Source: Chelativorans sp. ZYF759 (GTDB taxonomy: Bacteria > Pseudomonadota > Alphaproteobacteria > Rhizobiales > Rhizobiaceae). From it: a stretch of 52,992 nucleotides of DNA. This document shows, in pieces, positions 17,223 through 25,272 of this stretch. Below the pieces are notes generated by a model that worked only from the letters and a program-made list of their open reading frames with translations, made no database searches and was not told where the DNA came from. Position 1 is the stretch's first letter. Each line of letters starts with the position of its first letter. Position numbers and translations under genes: made by a program. The stretch covers positions 165,443 to 218,434 of the forward strand of contig NZ_WVVV01000008.1 in the NCBI RefSeq assembly GCF_012911015.1. The letters run 5' to 3'.

Positions 17223-18044
17223 ATGTTTACCGATTGCGGCGTGAAATCAAGGGGCATCGGCATTGCCTCGACCGCGATGGCCCTGGTGATGCTCGCCGTT
17301 CTGGGCGGCTGCGCCAATGGCCCAGACCGCATGACCACGGGCTCTGTCAGCCGCACCACCGCCCATGCGCCTCTCGATCGCATGTCGGCGGGAGAACTGG
17401 GCTCGGCTTCCGAACAACTCGGTCAGGCCTACGCGCGCGACACGCGCAACAAGGACGTCGCGCTGCGTTATGCCCAGGTTCTCCAGATGACCGGCCGTAA
17501 CGAGCAGTCGCTCGCCGTCATGCGCAAGCTCGCCATCGATCATTCCCGCGACCGACAGGTCCTGGCTGAATATGGCAAGGCGCTCGCCGCCGCCGGAGAG
17601 CTCGAACCCGCACTGGACGCCGTGCGTCGTGCCCAGACACCTGAATTTCCCGACTGGCGGCTCGTCTCGGCCGAGGCCGCCATTCTCGATCAGCTTGACC
17701 ACAAGCAGGAAGCCCGCGCGCTCTACCGCCGCGCCATCGACATGGCACCGAACGAACCGTCGATCCTTTCCAACCTGGGAATGTCCTATGTCCTTGAGGG
17801 CGATCTGCGGGCGGCCGAGCAGCACATGCGCAAGGCAACCGAAATGCCCGGCGCCGACAGCCGGGTGCGCCAGAATCTCGCGCTGGTGGTTGGCCTTCAG
17901 GGCCGCTTCCAGGAGGCGGAAGATATTGCCCGCCGCGAATTGTCGCCCGAACAGGCGCAAGCCAATGTCGTCTATCTGCGCTCAATGCTCTCCCAGGACA
18001 ATGCCTGGAGCCAGCTCGAGGACGAAGAGCGCGCCACGAACTGA
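17223..18044 (+). CDS. tadD: Tad pilus assembly lipoprotein TadD (TPR protein)
   Basis: A 273-residue lipoprotein with a signal peptide ending in a lipobox at Cys30 (LGGC). It is followed by tetratricopeptide repeats, visible as ALRYAQVLQMTGR, LAEYGKALAAAGE, ARALYRRAIDMAPNEP and ILSNLGMSYVLEGD. TadD acts as a pilotin-like periplasmic scaffold for the Tad secretin. The ATG follows GGAG with a 12-base gap. It is on the opposite strand from the rest of the assembly genes and is separated from tadC by three unrelated genes. Lipobox, TPRs and proximity to the locus support the call. Confidence 0.82.
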   Translation: MFTDCGVKSRGIGIASTAMALVMLAVLGGCANGPDRMTTGSVSRTTAHAPLDRMSAGELGSASEQLGQAYARDTRNKDVALRYAQVLQMTGRNEQSLAVMRKLAIDHSRDRQVLAEYGKALAAAGELEPALDAVRRAQTPEFPDWRLVSAEAAILDQLDHKQEARALYRRAIDMAPNEPSILSNLGMSYVLEGDLRAAEQHMRKATEMPGADSRVRQNLALVVGLQGRFQEAEDIARRELSPEQAQANVVYLRSMLSQDNAWSQLEDEERATN

Positions 18045-18048
18045 CGGC

Positions 18049-18675
18049 CTACTTGTTGGCGGGTCCATACGCCGCCATGAAGATTCGCACCGCCTCTTCG
18101 GCGTGTGCGCGAAGGGCTGCACTGTCGCGGATCGAGGCGTCCCCCAGGAGCATGGCGTCATTGACCGGCGCCCCCATCACCAACCAGTTGAAATGGGCCG
18201 CGGCTGTCTCCGGCTGGCGGACTGAAAGCGCCCCAGCCGCGGAATAGGCCGCAAAGGCGGACGCCAGCCGACGGATGCTGCGTCCCGGCCCCTGTTCGTG
18301 AAGAGCTTTGCCCAGTTCCGGGAACCGGTCGACCTCGGCAATCACCAGTCGCCGCAATTGCATGAGTTGAGGCGTCATGACGATCTTCAACTGGCTGACC
18401 GCGAAATCCAGCAGGAACGTATCGATATCCCGGTCGATGGGCGGATCAGCCACCTCCTCCTGAACCCTGTCTCCCGCCGAGCCCGTCATGCTAAGCACGA
18501 CCGCCAGAAATAGGGCCTCCTTCGCGCGGAAATGCGCATAGACCGTCTGCTTCGACACCTCGGCGCAAGCCGCGACATCGTCCATGCTGGTGCCTGCAAA
18601 TCCGTTCTTCAGGAAGAGCATCCCGGCCGCCGACAGGATCTTCTGCTGTGTCCTTTCACTGCGCGTCATGGCCAT
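18049..18675 (-). CDS. TetR/AcrR family transcriptional regulator
   Basis: A 208-residue repressor-type protein. The N-terminal DNA-binding domain is clear: TQQKILSAAGMLFLKNGFAG, then TSMDDVAACAEVSKQTVYAHF (helix-turn-helix, about residues 28-48). The C-terminal ligand/dimer domain is of the TetR_C AefR-like sort. The start may be 6 bases later (MTRSER). It is divergent from a GFA-type gene, with a dyad symmetric site between them that is a natural operator for auto-control. Stop codons of this gene and tadD are 4 bases apart. Confidence 0.9.
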   Translation of the reverse strand: MAMTRSERTQQKILSAAGMLFLKNGFAGTSMDDVAACAEVSKQTVYAHFRAKEALFLAVVLSMTGSAGDRVQEEVADPPIDRDIDTFLLDFAVSQLKIVMTPQLMQLRRLVIAEVDRFPELGKALHEQGPGRSIRRLASAFAAYSAAGALSVRQPETAAAHFNWLVMGAPVNDAMLLGDASIRDSAALRAHAEEAVRIFMAAYGPANK

Positions 18676-18737
18676 TCGCCGCCCCGGTCATGTCATCACC
18701 CGTCAGCAATCTAGCGCTTCCTCCTTTACACATCAAA

Positions 18738-18752
18738 CTGGACGGTTCAGTC
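18738..18752. promoter_or_regulatory. Candidate TetR operator (15-base dyad)
   Basis: ACTGGAC-G-GTTCAGT, with 6 of 7 positions symmetric around a central G, in the 114-base gap between the divergent TetR and GFA-type genes. Symmetry, size and position are those of a TetR-family operator. Binding is inferred only. Confidence 0.5.
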
Positions 18753-18789
18753 TAGTTATCATCGATCGACAAAAAATGGTGACGTAGAA

Positions 18790-19323
18790 ATGATGACACG
18801 GATCGCCGCCTGCCAGTGCGGGCAGGCTGCCCTCGAAGTAGCCGGGCAACCCATCTTGGCCGCGATCTGCCATTGTCAGAGTTGCCAGACTGCAGGCGCG
18901 CATCTGCAGTCGCTGGAGGGCGCGCCGCCGGTGCTCGGCCGCAACGATGGCACGGCGTTCATGCTCATTCGCAAGGATCGCGTCAGGTGTCTCCGGGGCG
19001 CGGAGAGCCTAGCCGAATATAAGTTGAAGCCTGACTCGTCGACACGTCGTGTCGTCGCTGGCTGCTGCAACACGCCGATGTTCCTGGAGTTCACGAAGGG
19101 CCACTGGCTGTCGGTCTACTCGGACCGCTTCGAGCCCGCCGACAAAGCGGTACCGGAACTACGGACGATGACCAGGGATCTCAGGAGGCCGATCGAGAAT
19201 GACGAGGGCGTGCCGGCGTTTGCGACCCATTCGCCACGCTTCATGTGGAGACTTCTGCTGGCCTGGGCCGCGATGGGCTTTCGTGCGCCGAAGGTCGACT
19301 ATGTAAGGGGAAGCCTGAGATGA
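18790..19323 (+). CDS. GFA-like (CENP-V type) zinc-binding protein
   Basis: A 177-residue protein with the zinc-cysteine pattern of the GFA fold: C-Q-C near residue 8, CHCQSC near residue 28 and GCCNTPMF near residue 92. The founding member was described as a glutathione-dependent formaldehyde-activating enzyme, but most relatives have no proven activity. The N-terminal part fits well. After about residue 110 the chain is less typical (MTRDLRRPIEND). The gene is divergent from TetR and overlaps the next gene at ATGA, forming a small TetR-controlled operon. Confidence 0.72.
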   Translation: MMTRIAACQCGQAALEVAGQPILAAICHCQSCQTAGAHLQSLEGAPPVLGRNDGTAFMLIRKDRVRCLRGAESLAEYKLKPDSSTRRVVAGCCNTPMFLEFTKGHWLSVYSDRFEPADKAVPELRTMTRDLRRPIENDEGVPAFATHSPRFMWRLLLAWAAMGFRAPKVDYVRGSLR

Positions 19324-19622
19324 GTGGTACCAATGACCGGATAGAGATCGAGAACTTCACGTCGCCGGGTCGCACACAGCGCGTCGACCGGGCCAAATAC
19401 GAGGCCATGCGGGACGCGCTACTGGCGGTGCTTCCGACCGACGCGCCGGGCCTGAGCGTCGCCGAGGCGAAGGCGAAACTCCTGCCTCTGCTGCCGCAGG
19501 AACTCTTTCCCGGAGGCGAAAAGGCGGGCTGGTGGCTGAAGGCCGCACAGCTCGATCTCGAAGCCAAGGGCAGGATCGCCCGCGCGAGTGGCAGCCCCGT
19601 CCGGCTGCATCGAAAGGGTTGA
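19320..19622 (+). CDS. Small conserved hypothetical protein (DUF6958-like)
   Basis: A 100-residue soluble protein without signal or membrane segment. Visible blocks are VDRAKYEAMRDALLAVLP, LFPGGEKAGWWLKAAQLDLE and a terminal PVRLHRKG. This pattern matches my memory of a family labelled DUF6958, with no known function. The ATG overlaps the stop of the GFA-type gene, so translation is coupled. It ends 4 bases from the stop of convergent tadC. Function is unknown. Confidence 0.65.
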   Translation: MSGTNDRIEIENFTSPGRTQRVDRAKYEAMRDALLAVLPTDAPGLSVAEAKAKLLPLLPQELFPGGEKAGWWLKAAQLDLEAKGRIARASGSPVRLHRKG

Positions 19623-19626
19623 GGCC

Positions 19627-20625
19627 TCAGAAGATGCCGCCGCGTTCGGCCACTTGGATCCCAGCCGGGCCCAGGATGACGGCGAACAGCACTGGCAGGA
19701 AGAACAGGATCATTGGGACCGTCAGCTTCGGCGGCAGGGCTGCCGCCTTCTTCTCGGCCTCGTTCATGCGCATGTCGCGGCTTTCCGCCGCCAGCACGCG
19801 CAGCGCGTGCGCGACGGGGGTGCCGTAGCGCTCGGCCTGGATCAGGGCCTGCGTGACGCTGCGCACGGTCTCCAGCCCGGTCCGGTTGGCGAGGTTTTCG
19901 TAGGCCTGGCGGCGTTCCTGCAGGAAGGACAGTTCCGCGTTGGTCAGCACGAATTCTTCCGCCAGTTCCACCGACTGAATGCCGATCTCGTCGGCCACGC
20001 GCCGGAAGGCAGCTTCGACCGACATGCCGGATTCCACGCAGATGAGCAGAAGGTCGAGCGCATCGGGCCAGCCCCGCTGGATCGACTGCTTGCGCTTCTG
20101 AGCGCGGTTTGAGACATACATGACCGGAGCGTAGAAGCCGCCATAGGCCGCAAGGATGCAGATGAACAGCTTGATCATGATCGGCTGTTCGGCAAATCCA
20201 CCCAACACGAAGATATAGACGCCCGCGAGAACGAAACCCACCACCGGCAGGACGAGGCGGAAGAACAGGAACTTCGTGAGCGGGTTCTCGCCGCGGAAAC
20301 CCGCCATGCGCAGTTTCTGCGTGGTCGTCTCGTCGGCGAGGGCGCGCTTCAGGTCCAGCCGATCGACGATGCTGCGCATGCCCACCGACTGTTCCTGGCG
20401 CAGGCCGCGCCGCTTGCGGTCGGATTCGGCTGCCAAACGCGCGCGTTGCTTGGCCCGCAATTCGTCACGCTCAAGTGCCACCGAGCGCATGCGAGACTTG
20501 AGCGGATCGCCGCCGAATGCCGGAATCAGCGTGAACACGGTCGCGAAGACAGCCAGCCCGACCAGCAGCGCAACCATGAAGGTCGGGTCGAAGAGCGTAT
20601 TGACGATCTGGTCGGTCATGGACAT
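19627..20625 (-). CDS. tadC: Tad pilus inner-membrane platform protein TadC
   Basis: A 332-residue membrane protein with the type II secretion F (T2SF) domain. A first membrane segment lies at about residues 14-35, then a charged cytoplasmic stretch, two segments around 120-175, the T2SF helices DALDLLLICVESGMSVEAAF and RYGTPVAHALRVLA, and a last segment LTVPMILFFLPVLFAVI. It pairs with TadB as the platform driven by the CpaF ATPase. It is last of the minus-strand assembly genes and lies 10 bases after tadB. A later ATG (MTDQIV) is a possible start. Confidence 0.92.
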   Translation of the reverse strand: MSMTDQIVNTLFDPTFMVALLVGLAVFATVFTLIPAFGGDPLKSRMRSVALERDELRAKQRARLAAESDRKRRGLRQEQSVGMRSIVDRLDLKRALADETTTQKLRMAGFRGENPLTKFLFFRLVLPVVGFVLAGVYIFVLGGFAEQPIMIKLFICILAAYGGFYAPVMYVSNRAQKRKQSIQRGWPDALDLLLICVESGMSVEAAFRRVADEIGIQSVELAEEFVLTNAELSFLQERRQAYENLANRTGLETVRSVTQALIQAERYGTPVAHALRVLAAESRDMRMNEAEKKAAALPPKLTVPMILFFLPVLFAVILGPAGIQVAERGGIF

Positions 20626-20635
20626 GGCGGAAGGC

Positions 20636-21649
20636 CTAAACTTCGAAATTCATCATCTTCTTCATCACGAAGATGCCCATCGACATCCATATCGCCGAGA
20701 CGATGAGGATGAGGTGGCCCGCGCTCGTGGTGAAGAGGGGCGCGATGTAGCCGGGGCTCGACAGATAGACGAGAAAGGCCACGATGAAGGGCAGGGCGCC
20801 GATGATGGCTGCCGACGCCTTGGCCTCCATGGACAGCGCGTTGACCTTGGCCTTCATCTTCTTGCGGTCGCGCAGCACCTTGGACAGGTTGCCGAGGGCT
20901 TCCGACAAATTGCCGCCGGCCTGGCTCTGGATCTGGATCACGATCCCGAAGAATCCGGCTTCGGGGCACGGCATGGTCTCCTGCATGCGCAGCGAAGCCT
21001 CCGGCAGCGACATGCCGAGATTCTGGGACTCCACGATACGCCGGAACTCGGTGCGTACCGGCTCCGGGCTTTCATTGGCGATCAGGCGCACGCCGTCATG
21101 CAACGGCAGACCGGACTTGACCGAGCGCACCAGGACGTCGAGTGCGTTCGGCAGCTCGTTCAGGAAGCCCTTGATCCGTCGCGAACGCTTGAAGCCCACA
21201 AACCAGCGCGGCAGGCCGAACATCCCGGCGAGAAAGGCGCCTGGCACCACCAGGAGCGGCGCGCCCAGGAACAGGACCAGAAATGTGCAGCCGATGCCGC
21301 AGACGGCCGAAAACACGTAGAACTTCCGGATGGAGATGCTGAGCCCCGCCTGGCGCAACTGAACCTTCAGCGGCGGCTTCTTCATGTTCGTGTCGCGTGA
21401 CTTCTGCTTGGCCTCCAGGTCGTTGAGCGAGTCCTGGACGGATTTGCGCCGCTTGGCGGCTTCCGCCACACGATCCCGATTGGCCTTGACGATGTTGCGG
21501 TCGGTCTCCGCCGCCTTGATCGTTTCCAGGCGACGGCTCGCCTTCTCCTCGTTTTCGATGTTGCGATAGAGGATGGCATAGGCCAGGCCGCCGACGGCGC
21601 AGGCGGCCAGCAGAACGAACAGCAGCATGGAGGTGTCGAGACCGAACAT
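20636..21649 (-). CDS. tadB: Tad pilus inner-membrane platform protein TadB
   Basis: A 337-residue T2SF-domain protein. The N-terminal segment is LLFVLLAACAVGGLAYAILY. The conserved core includes NELPNALDVLVRSVKSGLPL and QSQAGGNLSEALGNLSKVLR, and C-terminal membrane segments end in MGIFVMKKMMNFEV. It is paralogous to TadC. It lies between cpaF (29 bases upstream) and tadC (10 bases downstream). Confidence 0.93.
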   Translation of the reverse strand: MFGLDTSMLLFVLLAACAVGGLAYAILYRNIENEEKASRRLETIKAAETDRNIVKANRDRVAEAAKRRKSVQDSLNDLEAKQKSRDTNMKKPPLKVQLRQAGLSISIRKFYVFSAVCGIGCTFLVLFLGAPLLVVPGAFLAGMFGLPRWFVGFKRSRRIKGFLNELPNALDVLVRSVKSGLPLHDGVRLIANESPEPVRTEFRRIVESQNLGMSLPEASLRMQETMPCPEAGFFGIVIQIQSQAGGNLSEALGNLSKVLRDRKKMKAKVNALSMEAKASAAIIGALPFIVAFLVYLSSPGYIAPLFTTSAGHLILIVSAIWMSMGIFVMKKMMNFEV

Positions 21650-21678
21650 GGGGGCTCAGGCCTTCCCGATCGTGAAGC

Positions 21679-23229
21679 TCATGACGTGGTCTTCTCCATG
21701 CTTTCCAGCGCGTTTGCCAGGCGGGCTTCCTCGCTATAATAGCGTGCCCGGTCCCAGAAGGCCGGTCGGCCGATGCCGGTCGAGACATGCTGGCCGATGA
21801 GCCGGCCCTGCGCGTCTTCGCCTCGAATGTCGTAGAGCAACAGGTCCTGCGTAATGATGACGTCGCCTTCCATGCCGATCACCTCGGTGATGTGGGTGAT
21901 GCGGCGCGAGCCGTCGCGCAGGCGTGCTGCCTGGATGATGACGTCCACGGAGCCCACGATCATCTCGCGCACGGTGCGCTGGGGCAGGCCGAAGCCGCCC
22001 ATGGCGATCATGGATTCCATGCGGCTGAGGCATTCGCGGGGGCTGTTGGCGTGGATGGTGCCCATGGACCCGTCATGGCCGGTGTTCATGGCCTGCAGGA
22101 GGTCGAACACCTCCGGTCCGCGAACTTCGCCGACCACGATCCGCTCGGGACGCATGCGCAGGCAGTTCTTCACCAGGTCGCGCATGGTGACTTCGCCCTC
22201 GCCCTCGAGGTTCGGCGGACGGGTTTCGAGGCGCACGACATGCGGTTGCTGCAGCTGAAGTTCGGCGGAATCCTCGCAGGTGATCACGCGCTCGTCGCGG
22301 TCGATATAGTTGGTCAGGCAGTTGAGCAGCGTGGTCTTGCCCGAGCCGGTGCCGCCGGCAATCACGACGTTGCAGCGCACGCGGCCGATGATCTTCAGGA
22401 CCTCTGCGCCTTCCGGGGTGATCGAGCCGTAACGCACGAGCTGGTCGAGGGTCAGCTTGTCCTTGCGGAATTTTCGGATGGTGAGCGAGGCGCCATCGAT
22501 CGCGAGCGGCGGCGCAATCACGTTGACGCGGCTGCCATCGGGAAGACGCGCGTCGCAGATGGGGCTGGATTCGTCGACGCGCCTGCCGACCTGGCTGACG
22601 ATGCGCTGGCAGATGTTGAGGAGCTGCTGGTTGTCGCGGAAACGGACGGTGGTCTTCTCGACCTTGCCGTTGACTTCGATGTAGACGTCCTTGGCACCGT
22701 TGACCATGATGTCGGCCACCTCGTCGCGCGCGAGAAGCGGCTCGAGGGGACCGTATCCGAGGACGTCGTTGCAAATGTCTTCCAGCAGGTCTTCCTGCTC
22801 GGCGATCGACATCGCGAAGTTCTTGATCGCGATGATGTCGTTGACGATGTCGCGGATTTCCTCGCGCGCGCTTTCGGTATCGAGCTTGGCCAGCTGCGAC
22901 AGGTCGATCGTATCGATCAGCGCCGCAAACACCTGGCTCTTGGTATCGTAATAGCCCTCGTTGCGATCCCGGTCGGGCCGCGGCACGCGGACCGGGTCGG
23001 GCTGGCGCGGCGGGGCTTCGGGGGCGCGACGGCCGGGTTGGGCCGAGCTTTCCACCACGATAGCGGGACGTTCGGGCGCCGGCTCGCGGCTGGCGGTAGC
23101 CGCGCTGCGCTTCGGCTCCTCGATGAGCGCCGTGTCGGAATGGACCTCCGAGCCGGCGCCTCCCGGCGCCTGCCGGGGCGGTGCCGGCCGGTGGATCACG
23201 CCATCTTCATTGCCGCGCTTGCCAAACAT
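21679..23229 (-). CDS. cpaF: Tad pilus assembly ATPase CpaF (TadA)
   Basis: A 516-residue cytoplasmic ATPase of the type II/IV secretion (GspE/VirB11) family that powers pilus extension and probably retraction. Walker [10 protein letters not shown] is intact, as are the Asp box [32 protein letters not shown] and the His box [14 protein letters not shown]. The N-terminal 100 residues are proline- and arginine-rich and look disordered. I start at [10 protein letters not shown] (23229); upstream reading would enter cpaE in another frame. cpaE ends 17 bases before. Confidence 0.95.
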   Translation of the reverse strand: MFGKRGNEDGVIHRPAPPRQAPGGAGSEVHSDTALIEEPKRSAATASREPAPERPAIVVESSAQPGRRAPEAPPRQPDPVRVPRPDRDRNEGYYDTKSQVFAALIDTIDLSQLAKLDTESAREEIRDIVNDIIAIKNFAMSIAEQEDLLEDICNDVLGYGPLEPLLARDEVADIMVNGAKDVYIEVNGKVEKTTVRFRDNQQLLNICQRIVSQVGRRVDESSPICDARLPDGSRVNVIAPPLAIDGASLTIRKFRKDKLTLDQLVRYGSITPEGAEVLKIIGRVRCNVVIAGGTGSGKTTLLNCLTNYIDRDERVITCEDSAELQLQQPHVVRLETRPPNLEGEGEVTMRDLVKNCLRMRPERIVVGEVRGPEVFDLLQAMNTGHDGSMGTIHANSPRECLSRMESMIAMGGFGLPQRTVREMIVGSVDVIIQAARLRDGSRRITHITEVIGMEGDVIITQDLLLYDIRGEDAQGRLIGQHVSTGIGRPAFWDRARYYSEEARLANALESMEKTTS

Positions 23230-23246
23230 GAGCTTCCGTTCCGGAT

Positions 23247-24527
23247 CTATCGCTTGATCTTCAACCGCTCGAGGATTCCCTCGAGGCCGCTCTTCTTGCG
23301 CTGTCGGCTTTCCGCACGCCCCGTCAGGACGTGCGCCATTTCGTTGATCGACTGGACGATGGCATTCTGCGCATCCATCTCGCCCAGCATGCGACCATTG
23401 TTGGAAGCGCTGCCGAAGAGCTGGGGCTCGAAGGGGATGACGGCCAGCGGCTCGATGCCGAGCGGTTCTGCGAAATCCTCGATCGAGATTTCCGGCCGCT
23501 TCGGCACGCCGGCCTGATTGATGATGAGACGCGGCGGCGGATCGTTGGGGCGCAGCCTGCGCAGCGTGTCCACGAGGTTCTTCGTGTTGCGCAGATTGGC
23601 GAGTTCCGGCGTCGCGGTAATCACGATCTCGTCGGCCTGGGTCAGGGTCGTCTTGCTCCAGCCGCACCAGATATGCGGGACGTCGAGTACCACGCATGGC
23701 GCAGTGCGCTGTGCCGTGTCGATCAGCTGGGAGAAGGCTTCGGCATCGAAATCGTATGTCCGGTCGAGCGTCGAAGGCGCGGCGAGGAGAGACAGCCGCT
23801 CGGCGCACTGGGCCAGGAGGCGGTCGAGATAGACCTCGTCGATCCGGTCGGGCGCAAAAACCGCCTCGGCGATCCCTTGCGCGGGGTCCTGGTCGAAATT
23901 GATGTTGGCCGTCCCGAAGGCGAGGTCCATGTCCGCCACCACCACCTCGGAGGTGAAAAGCGTCGACATTGCCCAGGCGACGTTATGTGCGATCGTGGAT
24001 GATCCCACGCCGCCTTTGGCACCCACAAAAGCGATGGACCGGCCGATGGGCGCGGCGTTGGGGTCGACGAAGATGGCGGCGATGACCGAGACCACATCCG
24101 CCATCGAGATGGGCGCGACGACATATTCGGAGATGCCCGTTCGCATCAGTTCACGGTAAAGCCAGACGTCGTTGTAATGTCCGATCACCACAACGCGCGT
24201 GGACTGGTCGCAGACCTCGGCCAGCCGCTGGAGCGATGCGATCAGCTGGCGCGGTTCCTCGCGCGATTCCAGGATGATGAGGTTGGGCGTAGCGGCCGAT
24301 TGGTAGAATTCGATCGCCGTCGGAACGCCACCCATGTGCACCTTCACATGGGCCTTGGTCATGCGCCGGTCGGAGGCCGCGCGTTCGATCGGGTTGGCGA
24401 CGCTCTCCGTCTCGCAGAATGCCTGTACCGAAATGCGCGGGACCGGGCGCAAGGCGCCAAGCGCGGCGACGTCGCCTTCCTCGAGATCGACGATCTCGCT
24501 GTCTGTGTCGAGGGCCAGGTTGCTCAT
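23247..24527 (-). CDS. cpaE: Tad pilus localisation protein CpaE (TadZ)
   Basis: A 426-residue MinD/ParA-like ATPase that sets the polar site of Tad pilus assembly. The N-terminal receiver-like domain (about residues 60-160) includes VVVIGHYNDVWLYRELMRTG. The deviant Walker A is GAKGGVGSST near residue 168, with the preserved signature Lys. VVADMDLAFGTANINFD and the switch region LDVPHIW follow. It begins the cpaE-cpaF-tadB-tadC part of the operon; cpaD ends 48 bases upstream. Confidence 0.93.
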   Translation of the reverse strand: MSNLALDTDSEIVDLEEGDVAALGALRPVPRISVQAFCETESVANPIERAASDRRMTKAHVKVHMGGVPTAIEFYQSAATPNLIILESREEPRQLIASLQRLAEVCDQSTRVVVIGHYNDVWLYRELMRTGISEYVVAPISMADVVSVIAAIFVDPNAAPIGRSIAFVGAKGGVGSSTIAHNVAWAMSTLFTSEVVVADMDLAFGTANINFDQDPAQGIAEAVFAPDRIDEVYLDRLLAQCAERLSLLAAPSTLDRTYDFDAEAFSQLIDTAQRTAPCVVLDVPHIWCGWSKTTLTQADEIVITATPELANLRNTKNLVDTLRRLRPNDPPPRLIINQAGVPKRPEISIEDFAEPLGIEPLAVIPFEPQLFGSASNNGRMLGEMDAQNAIVQSINEMAHVLTGRAESRQRKKSGLEGILERLKIKR

Positions 24528-24575
24528 GCTCGGGCGATCCCAATCAGGTTTCGAAAAATGGGTGGCTGCCGCCGG

Positions 24576-25256
24576 TTAGTAATCGATCTCGGAATCCCAC
24601 TGACCGGTGCCGGTCTGGTATTCCCCAATGGCCCGCGCCCGGTTCTGCGCATCGATGGCGCCGATGCGCCTTGGCGTCAGGAAGTCGGCGGGATTGGCGA
24701 CCTGGGCGGCGAGGTTGCTCTGCGAAGCACATCCGAAATTCGTGTAGTGCTTGTTGGCGGTGTTGTTCAGAAGATCTTCGTCCCAGCGCCCACATGGCCC
24801 CGTCGAGGCCGTCATGGCGGTAAAGGCGATGCGGATGGGTGCCTGGTCCTCGTGTGGCTCGGCCTGATAGGGCTGGTGCAGGATGTAGCCTTCCGGCACG
24901 CCGCCCTGGCGCAGCCTGTGCACGAGGTCGCCGGCAACCGCTGAGGCCGCGTAGGCATTGGCCGAACCCGAAGGCACGAGCACCCGGACAACCGGCTTGG
25001 CCGACTGGTCGTAATTGGCGGCCATGAAGCCGTCCAGCGTGCCGATCTGGACCCGGTTGGCGCCGCGGTCGGAATAGCCGACGGGTATGTCGATCGTGCG
25101 CATCTGCTCGCCGACAATGATGGGATGGTTGGTGCGGTAGTCGTCCGGCACGGCGCCCACGACAACGCTGTGCGTATTGGCGCAGCCGGCCATCAGGGCG
25201 GCCGCCAGCGCCATGGCGGCGGCGGAGCGAACTGCAGGTGAAACGTGAACTCTCAT
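24576..25256 (-). CDS. cpaD: Tad pilus lipoprotein CpaD
   Basis: A 226-residue outer-membrane-associated lipoprotein. The signal peptide ends in lipobox LMAGC with Cys25. Conserved CpaD features include VPDDYRTNHPI, the pair CGRWDEDLLN and NFGCASQSNLAAQVANPADF, and DFLTPRRIGAIDAQ. CpaD is thought to support secretin assembly. It lies 16 bases downstream of cpaC, which places it in the same transcript. Confidence 0.93.
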   Translation of the reverse strand: MRVHVSPAVRSAAAMALAAALMAGCANTHSVVVGAVPDDYRTNHPIIVGEQMRTIDIPVGYSDRGANRVQIGTLDGFMAANYDQSAKPVVRVLVPSGSANAYAASAVAGDLVHRLRQGGVPEGYILHQPYQAEPHEDQAPIRIAFTAMTASTGPCGRWDEDLLNNTANKHYTNFGCASQSNLAAQVANPADFLTPRRIGAIDAQNRARAIGEYQTGTGQWDSEIDY

Positions 25257-25272
25257 GTCCTCAAGCCCTCGA

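Noticed and set aside
18049-19622. Toxin-antitoxin or defence module in the pilus locus
   Set aside because: The genes are a TetR regulator, a GFA-type zinc protein and a small conserved protein. None has a toxin, nuclease or defence motif.
21787-23517. 576-codon plus-strand frame opposite cpaF
   Set aside because: CpaF on the minus strand has complete ATPase motifs. The plus-strand translation is a His/Asp/Val-rich shadow with no family pattern.
23230-23808. N-terminal extension of CpaF
   Set aside because: The open frame upstream lies within cpaE in another frame. [10 protein letters not shown] is the natural start.
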